From the NCBI GenBank assembly GCA_964017155.1, contig OZ024861.1:19065213-19129212 (forward strand): a stretch of DNA of 64,000 bases, written 5' to 3'. Source of the DNA: Oasisia sp. SBJ-2009 (Eukaryota; Annelida; Polychaeta; Sabellida; Siboglinidae). The position numbers were made by a program, and so were the translations under genes. Position 1 is the first letter of the stretch; the number at the start of each line of letters is the position of its first letter. The notes below the pieces were generated by a model. The model did no database searches, had not been told where the DNA came from, and worked only from the letters and a program-made list of their open reading frames with translations. This document shows positions 46,601 to 54,010 of the stretch, in pieces.

Positions 46601-48002
46601 TGTATTCCCCGACTAGAGGTTGGACAACCTCTGTTAACTTTGTATTCCCCGACTAGAGGTTGGACAACCTCTGTTATCTTTGTATTCCCCGACTAGAGGC
46701 TGGACAACCTCTGTTATCTTTGTATTCCCCAACTAGAGGTTGGACAACCTCTGTTATCTTTGTATTCCCCGACTAGAGGCTGGACAACATCTGTTATCTT
46801 TGTATTCCCCGACTAGAGGCTGGACAACCTCTGTTATCTTTGTATTCCCCGACTAGAGGCTGGACAACCTCTGTTATCTTTGTATTCCCCGACTAGAGGC
46901 TGGACAACCTCTGTTATCTTTGTATTCCCAGACTAGAGGCTGGACAACCGCTGTTATCTTTGTATTCCCCGACTAGAGGCTGGACAACCTCTGTTATCTT
47001 TGTATTCCCTGACTAGAGGCTGGACAACTGCTGTTATCTTTGTATTCCCCGACTAGAGGCTGGACAACCTCTGTTATCTTTGTATTCCCCGACTAGAGGC
47101 TGGACAACCTCTGTTATCTTTGTTGTTATCTTTGTATTCCCAGACTAGAGGCTGGACAACCGCTGTTATCTTTGTATTCCCTGACTAGAGGTTGGACAAC
47201 CTCTGTTATCTTTGTATTCCCTGACTAGAGGCTGGACAACCTCTGTTATCTTTGTATTCCCCAACTAGAGGCTGGACAACCTCTGTTATCTTTGTATTCC
47301 CTGACTAGAGGTTGGACAACCTCTGTTATCTTTGTATTCCCCAACTAGAGGCTGGACAACCTCTGTTATCTTTGTATTCCCCAACTAGAGGCTGGACAAC
47401 CTCTGTTATCTTTGTATTCCCAGACTAGAGGCTGGACAACCTCTGTTATCTTTGTATTCCCAGACTAGAGGCTGGACAACCTCTGTTATCTTTGTATTCC
47501 CCAACTAGAGGCTGGACAACCTCTGTTATCTTTGTATTCCCAGACTAGAGGCTGGACAACCTCTGTTATAAGGAATAATAATCAGACCCTTATTCCAGTG
47601 CGCCTTGTATTATTAATTTGACCACTAATTAGACTATTAGTTAACAATTGCAGTAAGGTTGATTTCTATCATGGTTCGTTGCAGGTGTGCTGTTCTGATG
47701 ATGTCAACCTCTTCTGCCCATCATCCTTCATCAAGACGAGCTACGCGCCAGGGAGAGAGTGGGTGGCTGCCCCAGTGGTGGCCCACTCTGGGCACACGGT
47801 GGCACTGTCCTGGGCGGCATGTGCCGCCAACCAGCACATGGTGGGGCTGCGATATGCATGGCGTGAAACACCATGCCTGTACACCCAATGTGCCATCTAC
47901 GATGCCACTTCTAGTCTACCAATGCCGCCATACATTCACCTCGGACTGCTTGACACAGGCAAAACTATGATATTACCTCGCACGCAACTGAACATTCTAT
48001 GA
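23740..48002 (+). CDS. SIAE: Sialate O-acetylesterase-like protein with N-terminal signal anchor, 11 coding exons
   Basis: Exons 23740-23973, 30502-30691, 34177-34359, 37017-37189, 38387-38525, 39743-39938, 41297-41370, 41979-42112, 42574-42731, 45461-45653 and 47685-48002 join in frame to 1992 bases (663 residues). Residues 1-116 are acidic and cytosol-like; about 117-137 are a hydrophobic anchor; the esterase follows from FASYYTDHMVLQRAP. Landmarks are DVLFGDVWMCAGQSNMQ (nucleophile Ser about 252), LYGVIWYQGESDA, FPFGFVQLGANRPGDH, MAVAMDLPDLN, RSIHPRFK (catalytic-type His about 496) and LRYAWRETPCLYTQC. Human SIAE (523 residues) removes 9-O-acetyl groups from sialic acids and has a cleaved signal peptide; here the fusion implies a type II membrane form. 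Several N-x-S/T sites fit a secretory-route protein. Introns hold at least nine minisatellites. Confidence 0.9.
24060..25600. other. SIAE intron 1, 5' part: dispersed repeat copy, otherwise nothing
   Basis: A copy of the TCTCAGGGCCTCC dispersed family occupies about 24830-25160 (CATCTCGGGGCCTCCC, CAATAACCCAGTAGATC). The rest is AT-rich with no exon signals. Confidence 0.5.
25612..25647. repeat. TA dinucleotide microsatellite
   Basis: About 18 TA units lie upstream of the large 56-bp array. Confidence 0.95.
25748..30535. repeat. 56-bp minisatellite that runs across the SIAE exon 2 acceptor, about 85 copies
   Basis: Each unit is TGTGTACTGGTGTGTTTG, then TGCAG, TTCAG or TGTAG, then GACAGGGATGGGGAGGG and AGGTGTGGAGGATCTA. 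The last copy is the real exon border: GTGTTTGTGTAG|GACAGGGATGAGGAGG, encoding D-R-D-E-E-G-G-V-E-D. So nearly every unit holds a pyrimidine-poor but AG-ended acceptor plus the first ~30 coding bases. Variants include 44-bp units lacking GACAGG and 68-bp units with a duplicated GGGAGGGAGGTG. A block of about 1.41 kb is duplicated: the rare copy with TACTGATGTG at 27419 recurs at 28831. The stop TAG sits in frame just before exon 2, which forces use of the last acceptor for this reading frame. Confidence 0.95.
30502..30691 (+). CDS. SIAE: SIAE coding exon 2 (signal anchor)
   Basis: It begins in the final minisatellite copy and ends TTCACAG|GTAAGG, phase 1. After the acidic DRDEEGGVEDLDCDD comes a cysteine-containing linker and KKGLWDKRC, then the hydrophobic MTVGVVVLALIVCGAIAAI with LMHRF on the other side. 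Basic residues on the N-terminal side favour cytosolic N, luminal C (type II). It joins exon 3 as TG-ARDYHELQFASYYTDH. Confidence 0.82.
30700..33250. other. SIAE intron 2: dispersed repeats
   Basis: Pieces of the TCTCAGGGCCTCC family lie near 30990, 31768 and 32540-32790, a CACACAATTTGGCTGT family copy near 31445-31690, and a SINE/MITE-like copy at 31813-32110. TATTCTATGTAGAATAATGACC is repeated twice at 32138-32195. No exon was seen. Confidence 0.55.
31813..32110 (+). mobile_element. SINE/MITE-like dispersed repeat, copy 2
   Basis: It shares TTATATAGCGCAGTATCCA, ATCCTCAGGATTGCT, CTCGGCTTCTCTGGGAAGC, AGTGAACTGGAGCAATAT and AACTTGCCCAAGGTTTTG with the copy at 10487-10810, at lower identity. 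Confidence 0.65.
33288..33515. repeat. 53-bp minisatellite, about 4 copies
   Basis: The unit contains GTGACAGCTGACTGGGG, TGGTAGGCAGAGTAACATG and an ACACATCTGTGGCA end; the third and fourth copies differ at AGCAAACATC and AGCACACATC. It lies within SIAE intron 2. Confidence 0.93.
33930..34110 (-). mobile_element. SINE/MITE-like dispersed repeat, inverted copy
   Basis: It contains GAGTACCTGGCTATGGACAG, GGGAAGATTCCAGCC and GTAGCCAGGTACTTACTCAC; it shares words with the minus strand of the copy at 10487-10810 and with 62128-62320. It ends about 65 bases before the SIAE exon 3 acceptor. Confidence 0.5.
34177..34359 (+). CDS. SIAE: SIAE coding exon 3
   Basis: Bounded by TTTGTAATCAG and ACAG|GTTTGT, phases 1 and 1. 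It encodes the first esterase-domain strands: FASYYTDHMVLQRAPSRAVL, WGYSSITDDNITITLHLKG and SVNMVYKTSVHATG, matching the human FASYINNDMVLQ region. An N-x-T sequon (DDNITI) is present. Confidence 0.92.
34690..34975. repeat. 31-bp minisatellite in SIAE intron 3, about 9 copies
   Basis: The unit is ATGAATTGATTGTGTCAAG followed by TTAGCATGGGCT. The core GAATTGATTGTGTC and AGTTAGCATGG is recognisably related to the GAATTAATTGTGTC / AGTTGGCATGG core of the 65-bp array 1.1 kb further on in the same intron. Confidence 0.93.
35000..36025. other. SIAE intron 3, middle: dispersed repeat fragments
   Basis: Two segments contain CCCCTCATCAGGGGGACAG (35475) and TCCCCTCATCGGGGGAAA (35732), short hairpins of one type, with GCATTAGACTTAAAGGCG nearby. 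These look like a small dispersed element. No exon was seen. Confidence 0.4.
36030..36896. repeat. 65-bp minisatellite in SIAE intron 3, about 13 copies
   Basis: The unit contains TTGGCATGGTCTGTAGAAG, TGGTAGTGTCAAGGTGACAT and GGGTTGTGAATTAATTGTG plus TCGTCAG. Copies are nearly identical, the main variant being GGTAGTG against GGTTGTG, so the array is young or well homogenised. Confidence 0.96.
37017..37189 (+). CDS. SIAE: SIAE coding exon 4 (catalytic serine)
   Basis: The acceptor is GATCTGTTGCAG. It encodes DGNPVWRVVLDPVSDPG, PFVITVTIDHQPGSTLQL and TDVLFGDVWMCAGQSNMQ-YPVSM, and ends phase 0 at AGCATG|GTAAGT. GQSNM is the nucleophile block of the SIAE/SASA-type SGNH esterases. The last 34 coding bases are the founding copy of the 43-bp array behind the exon. 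Confidence 0.93.
37156..38170. repeat. 43-bp minisatellite that runs across the SIAE exon 4 donor, about 23 copies
   Basis: The unit is GTAAGTGTCCAG, then ACAGTCCAACATGCAGT, then ACCCAGTCAGCATG. Every copy repeats the exon end that encodes Q-S-N-M-Q-Y-P-V-S-M and a perfect GTAAGT donor; GTCCAG in each unit could even serve as an acceptor, framing 31-base pseudo-exons. Variants have ATGTAG for ATGCAG, ATGCATT, AACACGCAG and, at the far end, AGTATGCGG. Read-through from exon 4 meets a stop within about two to three units. Confidence 0.96.
38387..38525 (+). CDS. SIAE: SIAE coding exon 5
   Basis: The acceptor is CTGTTCTTGCAG and the donor AGCAAGG|GTAGGT, phase 0 in, phase 1 out. It encodes LSNSSEELANLEQFSTVRL, FVVGSHKSPFSNYDLQ and KIQLPWSIPSK, corresponding to the human stretch that includes LSNTAAYQSVRI and LQWSKP. 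Confidence 0.92.
38680..38935. mobile_element. Dispersed repeat, 'TCTCAGGGCCTCC' family, copy in SIAE intron 5
   Basis: It shares TGCACAAGAAATGTACATTT, CCTCCTAGGATATTC, CTCTCATTTTGCATAGACAT and ATCTCAGGGCCCCCCAAAAA with the copy at 32540-32790. Confidence 0.6.
39030..39450. repeat. 56-bp minisatellite in SIAE intron 5, about 7 copies
   Basis: The unit contains AGTGACAGTGAACATCTTG, TAGTGTTTGTTGTTTC and TTTGACAGAGACACTATCTGG. The TTTGACAGAGACACT part equals the exon 6 border (TTTGACAG|AGACACTG), so this is a second, longer-period array grown from the same junction and placed next to the 35-bp one. Confidence 0.93.
39461..39765. repeat. 35-bp minisatellite that runs across the SIAE exon 6 acceptor, 9 copies
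   Basis: Copies start at 39461, 39496, 39531, 39566, 39601, 39636, 39671, 39706 and 39741. Each is AGAGACACTGATGGGG, AGCTATGTG, TTTGTTTGAC; the last continues into coding sequence CCCCAGGGTCAG. Using any upstream TTTGACAG in the proper phase reads E-T-L-M-G-S-Y-V-F-V and then TGA, so only the last acceptor gives a full protein. Confidence 0.97.
39743..39938 (+). CDS. SIAE: SIAE coding exon 6
   Basis: It encodes E-TLMGSYVPQGQFSSHFSAL, CWLYGKQLQQRLHYPIGLIE and WAPLNVLEECGVAAGR, phases 1 and 2. It corresponds to the human block with SAVCWLFGRHL and YPIGLIASSWGGTPIEAW; here the strand after IGLI reads EATYSSSNIDEW, so the usual S-x-W-G-G-T segment is replaced. That is a real departure from the usual family block and may alter the active-site rim. 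Confidence 0.92.
40000..40970. other. SIAE intron 6: AT-rich sequence, no exon seen
   Basis: 40380-40560 is strongly AT-rich with ATTTGTATTTA words. The 105-codon plus-strand frame at 40710 shows no family resemblance and no splice-framed borders. Confidence 0.4.
40976..41285. repeat. 61-bp minisatellite ending just before the SIAE exon 7 acceptor, about 5 copies
   Basis: The unit contains ATGCTTTGGTTGTTAGTGAC, CACTCAGTCAAGCAGTGG and TTTGTTATGTTGAATGTAG. It stops about 15 bases before the exon 7 polypyrimidine tract (TGTCCCTGTGTTTCAG) and does not include coding bases. Confidence 0.93.
41297..41370 (+). CDS. SIAE: SIAE coding exon 7
   Basis: This small 74-base exon encodes STSAVWNAMVSPLLHLSLYG and VIWYQG, phases 2 and 1, from CTGTGTTTCAG to ACCAAG|GTGAGT. 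It matches human SVLWNAMIHPL and GVVWYQGE almost residue for residue. Confidence 0.94.
41979..42112 (+). CDS. SIAE: SIAE coding exon 8
   Basis: The acceptor is CTGTTGTAG and the donor GTTCAG|GTGAGA, phase 1 in, phase 0 out. It encodes ESDALALSRNYNCTFVKM, VTSWRQKLYDGTNGATDL and TFPFGFVQ, matching human NTDLYNCTFPALIEDWR and FFPFGLVQL. The NCT sequon is conserved. Confidence 0.94.
42574..42731 (+). CDS. SIAE: SIAE coding exon 9, GC donor
   Basis: It begins after GGGTGTGTGTGCAG and encodes LGANRPGDHLTYGYTDIRW, RQTANYGFVPNPHLQKVF and MAVAMDLPDLNSTHR. The only donor that keeps frame with exon 10 is CACAGAAG|GCAAGT, a GC-AG intron; the spliced product reads MDLPDLNSTHRSIHPR, equal in length to human MDLCDRDSPFGSIHPR. 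A GT four bases later (GTAATT) would shift the frame. The exon end is the first unit of the 25-bp array. Confidence 0.9.
42724..43085. repeat. 25-bp minisatellite that runs across the SIAE exon 9 GC donor, 14 copies
   Basis: The unit is GCAAGTAATTGTCCACAC plus ACAGAAG. All 14 copies keep AGAAG|GCAAGT with no sequence change, so the array is a perfect row of GC donors. Minus-strand frames stay open (repeating W-T-I-T-C-L-L-C-V-D-N-Y-L-P-S) only because of the period. Confidence 0.98.
43090..44110. other. SIAE intron 9, middle: nothing recognised
   Basis: AT-rich, single-copy-looking sequence between the donor-side and acceptor-side arrays. No exon or repeat family was seen. Confidence 0.45.
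44130..45470. repeat. 23-bp and 62-bp minisatellite that runs across the SIAE exon 10 acceptor
   Basis: From about 44150 to 44920 the unit is CATACACCCTTTGTTACATG plus CAA or CAG, about 23 bases, with 44200-44480 showing a longer block repeated twice (CATATACCATTTGCTACATA). From about 45010 to 45450 a 62-bp unit takes over, combining CAGCATACACCCATTGC, TACATTCATTATATGATTC and ATGAAACATACACCCTTTG, about seven copies. The final CAG|CATACACCC is the exon 10 acceptor and first codons (S-I-H-P). The plus frames stay open for up to 296 codons across the 23-bp part. Confidence 0.95.
45461..45653 (+). CDS. SIAE: SIAE coding exon 10
   Basis: Completing the AGC codon gives S-IHPRFKRVVASRLVRGAL, SVAYRQRNITFAGPTPTKY and LLLHLDSTQVDVRDKNGFE, ending phase 0 at TTTGAG|GTAAGA. 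It corresponds to human SIHPRDKQTVAYRLHLGARAL and NLTFEGPLPEKI, including the conserved IHP histidine. Confidence 0.92.
45714..47568. repeat. 40-bp minisatellite in SIAE intron 10, about 46 copies
   Basis: The unit is GACTAGAGGCTGGACAACC, TCTGTTATCTTTGTATTCCCC. In the T variant, GAGGTTGGACAACCTC is a perfect 7-base hairpin stem; the C variant has one mismatch. TAACTT against TATCTT and CCCC/CCCA/CCCT are the other common variants and alternate in blocks. It begins about 60 bases after the exon 10 donor and does not cross it. Confidence 0.97.
47685..48002 (+). CDS. SIAE: SIAE terminal coding exon
   Basis: The acceptor is TGGTTCGTTGCAG. It encodes VCCSDDVNLFCPSSFIKTSY, VVAHSGHTVALSWAACA, GLRYAWRETPCLYTQCAIY and SSLPMPPYIHLGLLDTGKT up to the stop TGA, 105 residues. 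It aligns by eye with human ISCCSDHRC, VALRYAWTTWPCEYKQCPLY and LPAPPFI. No canonical AATAAA is close behind the stop. Confidence 0.93.
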   Translation: MCCSDDVNLFCPSSFIKTSYAPGREWVAAPVVAHSGHTVALSWAACAANQHMVGLRYAWRETPCLYTQCAIYDATSSLPMPPYIHLGLLDTGKTMILPRTQLNIL

Positions 48003-48309
48003 GGTGTCCCATGGTGACACTTCCACTGCCAACGTGAGATTACTGCAGCATGTGTCATATGCCTTCTAAGTCTGCTCACACATACCCACATTGTCAGTCT
48101 CACCAGGCTGGTGACATGGAATAATATTGACACTGTCAACAGTTTGATGACATTGATTGTCACTGTCAGTCTTACCAGTATGATGTCAACTATTGACATT
48201 GCCTGTGTCACATGCCTGGTGACACAGACTGGCATTGTAAGCAAGTGCAGTCTAGGACCAAAATCAGTTTGAGTTGCTATAAACCAAAGGTAGCCTGATG
48301 TTGTGTAGC

Positions 48310-48570
48310 TAGGACACTGTCGTGACAGTCCTGGGACACTGTCGTGACAGTCCTGGGACACTGTCGTGACAGTCCTGGGACACTGTCGTGACAGTCCTGG
48401 GACACTGTCGTGACAGTCCTGGGACACTGTCGTGACAGTCCTGGGACACTGTCGTGACAGTCCTGGGACACTGTCGTGACAGTCCTGGGACACTGTCGTG
48501 ACAGTCCTGGGACACTGTCGTGACAGTCCTGGGACACTGTCGTGACAGTCCTGGGACACTGTCGTGACAG
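48310..48570. repeat. 22-bp minisatellite downstream of SIAE, about 12 copies
   Basis: The unit is GGGACACTGTCGTGACAGTC plus CT; CTGTCGTGACAG is a short hairpin. Copies are practically identical. It begins about 310 bases after the SIAE stop and may lie in the 3' untranslated region. Confidence 0.97.
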
Positions 48571-48905
48571 TATTGTGAGTGTTAAGACAGTGCTGCGACA
48601 GTACTAGGACAGTGCTGTGCCAGAACTGTGCTGTGACAAGTTTGTAATAATGCTAGGACAGCCCTATGATAGTGCCAGGGCAGTGTTGTGTCTGCTATGA
48701 TAGTGCTAGGACATTGTTGTGTCGGTACTATGAAAATGCCAGGAAAGTGCTGTGAAAAATGCTATGACCTTGCTGTGTCAGTGTTGTGATATTGCTGTGT
48801 CAATGCTATGATAGTGCTAGGACATTGTTGTGTCAGCACTATGACAGTGCTGTGTCATTACTATGACAGTGCTGTGTTAGTGCTAGGACAGTGCTGAGAC
48901 AAAGA
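48571..48905. repeat. Degenerate continuation of the 22-bp array
   Basis: Words such as ACAGTGCTGTGTCAGTGCT and TATGATAGTGCTAGGACA recur irregularly. They look like an aged, diverged edge of the neighbouring homogeneous array. Confidence 0.65.
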
Positions 48906-49490
48906 GCACTGCTATGATATTGTTAGATGTAGTACATTTGTGCGGGTGAGTTGCGTCAATGAGACTGCTACAGTTGGTGATAAAGAACACCAAGGAGATA
49001 TCAGAGAAATATAACAAACATAAGCAACAGGTAGATGTATGCTTAGATGAGACGTATAAGAAATGTTATTCTAACAATGTTTGTTCCTGGACACAGGACA
49101 AACTGTTCTCCATAATGTTGTGCAAGGTTGCTGCTAGGGAGAAGTTATTAGCACACAATTATGAGTGTCTTTCCTTGCCTCTGTCTCCCTGCCAAATGTG
49201 TTAAGTCCAATATAGCATTCTTACTCAAAGGTGCTTACGTCATTTGTGTTATGGTTTCTTTGTATACATGCATAATAATTATTTTATAAAGCACCTTATT
49301 TGTGCAGATTTGTATAATTTTACATTTTATAATCATTCATGTTGTCATTGGACAATGGAGATGGTGTATTGAGTCCTCTCTTGGGGACATTGTTGCTAGT
49401 GGCCAAGCCACACACATCCACTTTTTTATGAAACATCCAAACACTTTGGACATTTACACATATGCAGCAAGTGTGAGTTTATATTTTATC
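48906..49490. other. No gene seen
   Basis: An 81-codon plus frame at 48959 (MRLLQLVIKNTKEISEKYN) has no recognised domain. It may be 3' untranslated or intergenic sequence. Confidence 0.35.
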
Positions 49491-49494
49491 GTAG

Positions 49495-49927
49495 AATATT
49501 GGTATAGTGAATATATTGTTCATGGCTCCAAGAATGGTTTATTGTAATATAATTAACTTACTTTGGAGCTTAAAGTCGAAGCTGAGTACGACGTTTCGAC
49601 CCGTCATCTATGGGCCTTGTTCACGTACTGGTGTCACGTGTGTTGCCTCAGATTTCGGTAGGATAATTTGATTGTAGATGGCAGGCATATGGTATCCCTT
49701 ATCTTTGTTCATGGTAGGGGCTCTCTGTCTGATGTATATGGCCTCAGAGAGATCAGGGATACCATCTGCCTACCATCTACAATCAAATTATCCCACCGAA
49801 ATCTGAGGCAATACACGTGACACCAATACGTGAACAAGGCCCATAGATGACGGGTCGAAACGTCGTTCTCAGCTTCGACTTTAAGCTCCAAAGTAAGTTA
49901 ATTATATTACAATAATATTGGTATAGT
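49495..49927. mobile_element. Fold-back element with about 165-base inverted arms
   Basis: The left arm 49541-49711 (ATTGTAATATAATTAACTT, GAGCTTAAAGTCGAAGC, ACGTTTCGACCCGTCATC, TAGATGGCAGG) is the reverse complement of the right arm 49750-49913, with few mismatches and a loop of about 45 bases. The direct repeat AATATTGGTATAGT at 49495-49508 and 49914-49927 brackets the structure and could be a 14-base target duplication. No open frame is present, so it would be non-autonomous. Confidence 0.85.
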
Positions 49928-49929
49928 TT

Positions 49930-50960
49930 TGATTCTTTGCAACAGTAGTCTGTTAATTATAGATAGTATTTATATGCTGTGTCTCGTTGGGGTTGTATTT
50001 ATCATAGTTCTTATCATAATGTGAGTTTATAACTATTTATAAGGGAACAAGTTATTCACTGTAGTGCTTCCACCTGTTTATTTATGGTATTAGGTATTAT
50101 AGGTAGTATATTAGTACTCAAAGCATGCATGCTTTGTCCTTGTTACAAGACAGACTGTATTACTATTGAAAGAAGGCGTAATATGTAGGTACACTTAATA
50201 GATATAGCTTTGCTTGTCTCAGCAGACACTGCTCTAGATGTATGCATCTATGAGCCATCATTTATTTAACAATTAAATTTATTACATTTGAAACATCTTG
50301 TGAATATGCTCACTCATAGTGTGAAATCGGTTACATTTTTTTAAACAAAATTCTACTGTCATTTAAATGTTTATCTTGACAATCTTGCTTTATCCACCAT
50401 AGTTCCTTAGCATCTAGCATGTCTGTTGACAGCTGGAATACTATTTACAAATTTTTTGATTGATCAGTTCTTTTGTCTTGATGCACCTCTGAACTTGGTT
50501 TCCAAGGATTTATGCATAATAGATGTTATCTGATTATTATTAATATTTATTTAACAAATATTGTTGAAATATCATGTTAACATGAAGATATTATGTCTTA
50601 ATTTACCTTGCAAGTGAGTGACAAGCCCACAGCTACATGTGGAACACAGCTGTGGCGAGATAAGTTATTAATACAAATGCTATATATAATATATATTCTA
50701 GTATAGCTTTACATGTGTGATAGAACCATGCTATGTCAGTAGGTTGCCTGATTAGATGGGCCAGTATGACGCCACTCACTCTAATTCTATTTACACAAGT
50801 CATCTTTTGAAACCACAACAATACAGTATGAATCCATGGTGGTTTTCATCATGTTATGTAATTGTTGTAACAGAATGGAAATATAAAACATGTTATGCCA
50901 CGATAGTATGTATTGTGAGGTACTGTATGACATGCGAGAAGAAGGTGTACTGCGGGATAC
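49930..50960. other. AT-rich, no gene seen
   Basis: Only AT-rich unique-looking sequence was seen; short open frames show no family features. Confidence 0.4.
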
Positions 50961-50964
50961 AATG

Positions 50965-51540
50965 GATATGCCAGGGCAAGTATATCCGTCAAGTATATAT
51001 ACCGTCAGGTATAATCTGACATGTCAAGGCAGTACATATTGCCAGGTGAAATGTGACATGTCAAGGCAGTACATACTGCCAAGTGAAATGTGACATGTCA
51101 AGGCAGTACATACTGCCAGGTGAAATGTGACATGTCAAGGCAGTACATACTGCCAGGTGAAATGTGACATGTCAAGGCAGTACATACTGCCAGGTGAAAT
51201 GTGACATGCCAAGGCAGTACATACTGCCAGGTGAAATGTGACATGTCAAGGCAGTACATACTGCCAAGTGAAATGTGACATGTCAAGGCAGTACATACTG
51301 CCAGGTGAAACGTGACATGCCAAGGCAGTACATACTGCCAGGTGAAATGTGACATGTCAAGGCAGTACATACTGCCAAGTGAAATGTGACATGTCAAGGC
51401 AGTACATACTGCCAGGTGAAATGTGACATGCCAAGGCAGTACATACTGCCAGGTATAATATGACATGCCAGAGCAGTATATACCATTAGGTTCGGTATAT
51501 ATACTGTCAGGTATAAGATGACATGTCAGGGCAATGTATA
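50965..51540. repeat. 37-bp minisatellite with two palindromes per unit, about 13 copies
   Basis: The unit is CCAGGTGAAATGTGACATGT, CAAGGCAGTACATACTG. It contains GGCAGTACATACTGCC (7-base arms across the unit boundary) and GACATGTC. Variants are GACATGCC and CCAAGTG. The left edge (50965-51020) and right edge (51450-51540, GTATATACCATTAGG) are diverged. Confidence 0.95.
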
Positions 51541-51599
51541 CATCAAGCAAAATGCTTTGTAATGTATATTTAAGAGTAAACACATTTCTTATTTTTGCT

Positions 51600-53140
51600 A
51601 TTATTACCAAGGTAAGCTGTTAAACAGGGTGATTGTGTTCAAGCTTGTCATATTTTATATTGTAACCTAAATGGGAGTAACTGCTTTGTTGTAAATAACA
51701 TGTCCAGGATTAGTGCTACTGCTGTTTAGTTAGTCATTGTTAATAAACAGGATACATTAATAATGATATGATGGCCGTTTAATTATTTCATTCCAATTAC
51801 ATGTACATCTTGTGTACTTAGTACTACTTACCATGCATTCAAATTGTAATGTGTATTACTAAATGTATTTCATGTTGATATTGACAGATAAAACCGGAAA
51901 TATCATGTTGAAATTTGGCATTTAATATAGTGAAGTATGGACATTATTTCAAATTCACTCCAAAAGACTATTATTCATTTAAACATTACACTAAAAACAC
52001 AAATTTGTCTTCACTTACACATTAAAATGCCAGTAATGAGGTTGATTCAGATGCTGTTAATGCATTATAATAATAATCGGCCCTAAATTGGTAACAAATT
52101 TAAATAAGTAAAATAATAGTAGATAAATAAACATGTAATATCATCATACAATTCTTTGTACAGGAACTATGTGGTATACAATTCACTTTTATGTGGTATA
52201 CAATTCACTTTTTTTAATTAAACAGAACAAAATATCAATGTTTTCTTAAATAAAAAAAAAAATTGGTCCAATGGAGTAATGACATCACACTGAGTCCACT
52301 GTACACTGTTAGCATCCATATCTAAACAAAGAAAACGTTGAGGATCCAATTTTATTATTTGCATAGACATGTCTTGGGGCACTCCCAGTATGCATGAATT
52401 TTTGTCCTTTGAGTTTAAGGTGAAATGAATTTATGGCGTCATTTTGTGTGCGCTGTTAACTCCTAAATCTCAGAAACCATTGAGGGTCACTTTTTATTTA
52501 TTTTATTAAAAATAACCTGACACTGTATTTTATTTTCCATGCATTATAGATTCCTTATTTGTCATATAAAATTTAAATTGTACATATCATTTAATTCGTT
52601 TTTCATGAGTTCTTTCAGGGAATGTGTATTGTATTGTTTCTCAAAAGAAGGTATGCTAATTCCTGCTAGAATAGCCAAAATACACTTTCTATTGTTTGTT
52701 TTTACTTATAATGCCTCTGTAAAAATACAAAATAATGAACATTTTCACAGTACTAATCTAAGAGAAACTATATAATAAAGGTTCATCACCCATGTGACAG
52801 TATTCCAAATGAATTAATTTTAACCGTTAATATCGTTCTGGAAGCTGTATATACCGGGTATTCAATTTATTTATGAAAATGTTGTTTCATAAGTCTTTTT
52901 TATAGTGTTTGTAAAGCTTAATTTTGTTTTATTAAAAAAAAATTGCCATACTTTAACTGGTTACGCCTGATACCAAGCTGTAATGACAACCGACAAATAA
53001 TGACCATAACTACTTCCAAATCTATCAACGAGTAACAAATAATGTTTATTAGATGCCTGAATTGTTGTATTTTAATTAAAACATGTTCCATAAAAATGGG
53101 AGAATTTTGTGGAGAAGTATGAAAAGAAATATGTTGATGC
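51600..53140. other. AT-rich intergenic sequence with one dispersed-repeat fragment
   Basis: 52360-52480 holds GTCTTGGGGCACTCCC, AATTTATGGCGTCATTTTG and TCTCAGAAACCATTGAGG, a diverged member of the TCTCAGGGCCTCC family. ATGTGGTATACAATTCACTT is directly repeated at 52168-52212. Otherwise nothing was recognised. Confidence 0.45.
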
Positions 53141-53149
53141 GCTACTGCA

Positions 53150-53765
53150 TAACATAACAGATCCAGTCACTCTCTCCGAATGGAAATGAATCCATATAGA
53201 AAACGGGTCAAAAAGATATCTTGTAGAATAGGATGTATCCACTTCAGACTTCTAGTTCTAGAACAAGTTTTCCCAGGAATATCCCATACTTGTCAAATAC
53301 AAAGAATGCATCACAAATCAGTATGCTGTGGTGCATATTGTCAATGGTAACCTTAATGATAAGACACAATGTAAAAATAGACTAAAGAGAACTTTGTTTC
53401 TACTCACGGTGAAGAAGTCCTCATTTTCTTGCATTTCAACAAAAACTCTGCCTCACTGCATCCAGTTGTAGTGCATTACAAGAGGAACGTTCAGGATGAG
53501 GAAAATGAGGAAGATCTAGGATGCCTATTATACGTCCATTCTGGATGATGGAGCACACAATGCAAGCATCGTGTCTGCCATACTGTCAATACTGAAGAAA
53601 AGATTCCAAGCATCAGACATATTCACTGTCTTAAAGATTCGCCACCGAGTCAGTATAGAAATGTCTTCATCATCACGATGCACCTGACTGGTTGTTCTTT
53701 GAGGCCAGTCATGAAAGAGACCACTTTTGGTTATGGACGTACATGCAAACACTAATTTGTATTCG
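53150..53765 (+). pseudogene. Decayed element protein with DSPPSQYRN / FFEASH motifs
   Basis: Coding fragments run on the plus strand through several frameshifts: ISHTCQIQRMHHKSV or YPILVKYKECITNQYAVV (53285-53340), THGEEVLIFLHFNKNSASL with HPVVVHYKRNVQDEENEEDL (53400-53515), DDGAHNASIVSAILSILKK (53545-53600), KDSPPSQYRN (53632-53664) and DWLFFEASHE (53685-53715). S-D-S-x-x-S-Q-Y-R-N followed by F-F-E-x-x-H-G-K is a signature I recall from multicopy transposase-like proteins of bivalves and cnidarians. Stops and frame changes rule out function. Confidence 0.6.
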
Positions 53766-53867
53766 GGAAAACGTATTTGTCCTCTAGACAGACGTGTTGG
53801 TGTAGTCTATGCAAATTAAAAATTCATAACTACGTGCTCATATCATCTACTGATTAGGTACTTGAAT

Positions 53868-54010
53868 TAGTGGCGTAGCCAGAGGGGGGGGGGCCATGGC
53901 CCCCAATCCTGGAAAAATAGGATGGTGGGGAACAGAGAACCAATAACTGGCTGCCTGATTCATAGAGTCACAAAGTGCAGTGGGTTTCAAGATGCCTGTA
54001 CAAGATTTTC
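53868..54010. mobile_element. Dispersed repeat with G-run terminus, copy 2
   Basis: It opens GTGGCGTAGCCAGA with a G run, then CCCCCAATCCTGGAAAAATAGG, TGGTGGGGAACAGAGAACC and TGCCTGATTCATAGAGTCAC, the same order as the copy at 5933-6080. Confidence 0.6.
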
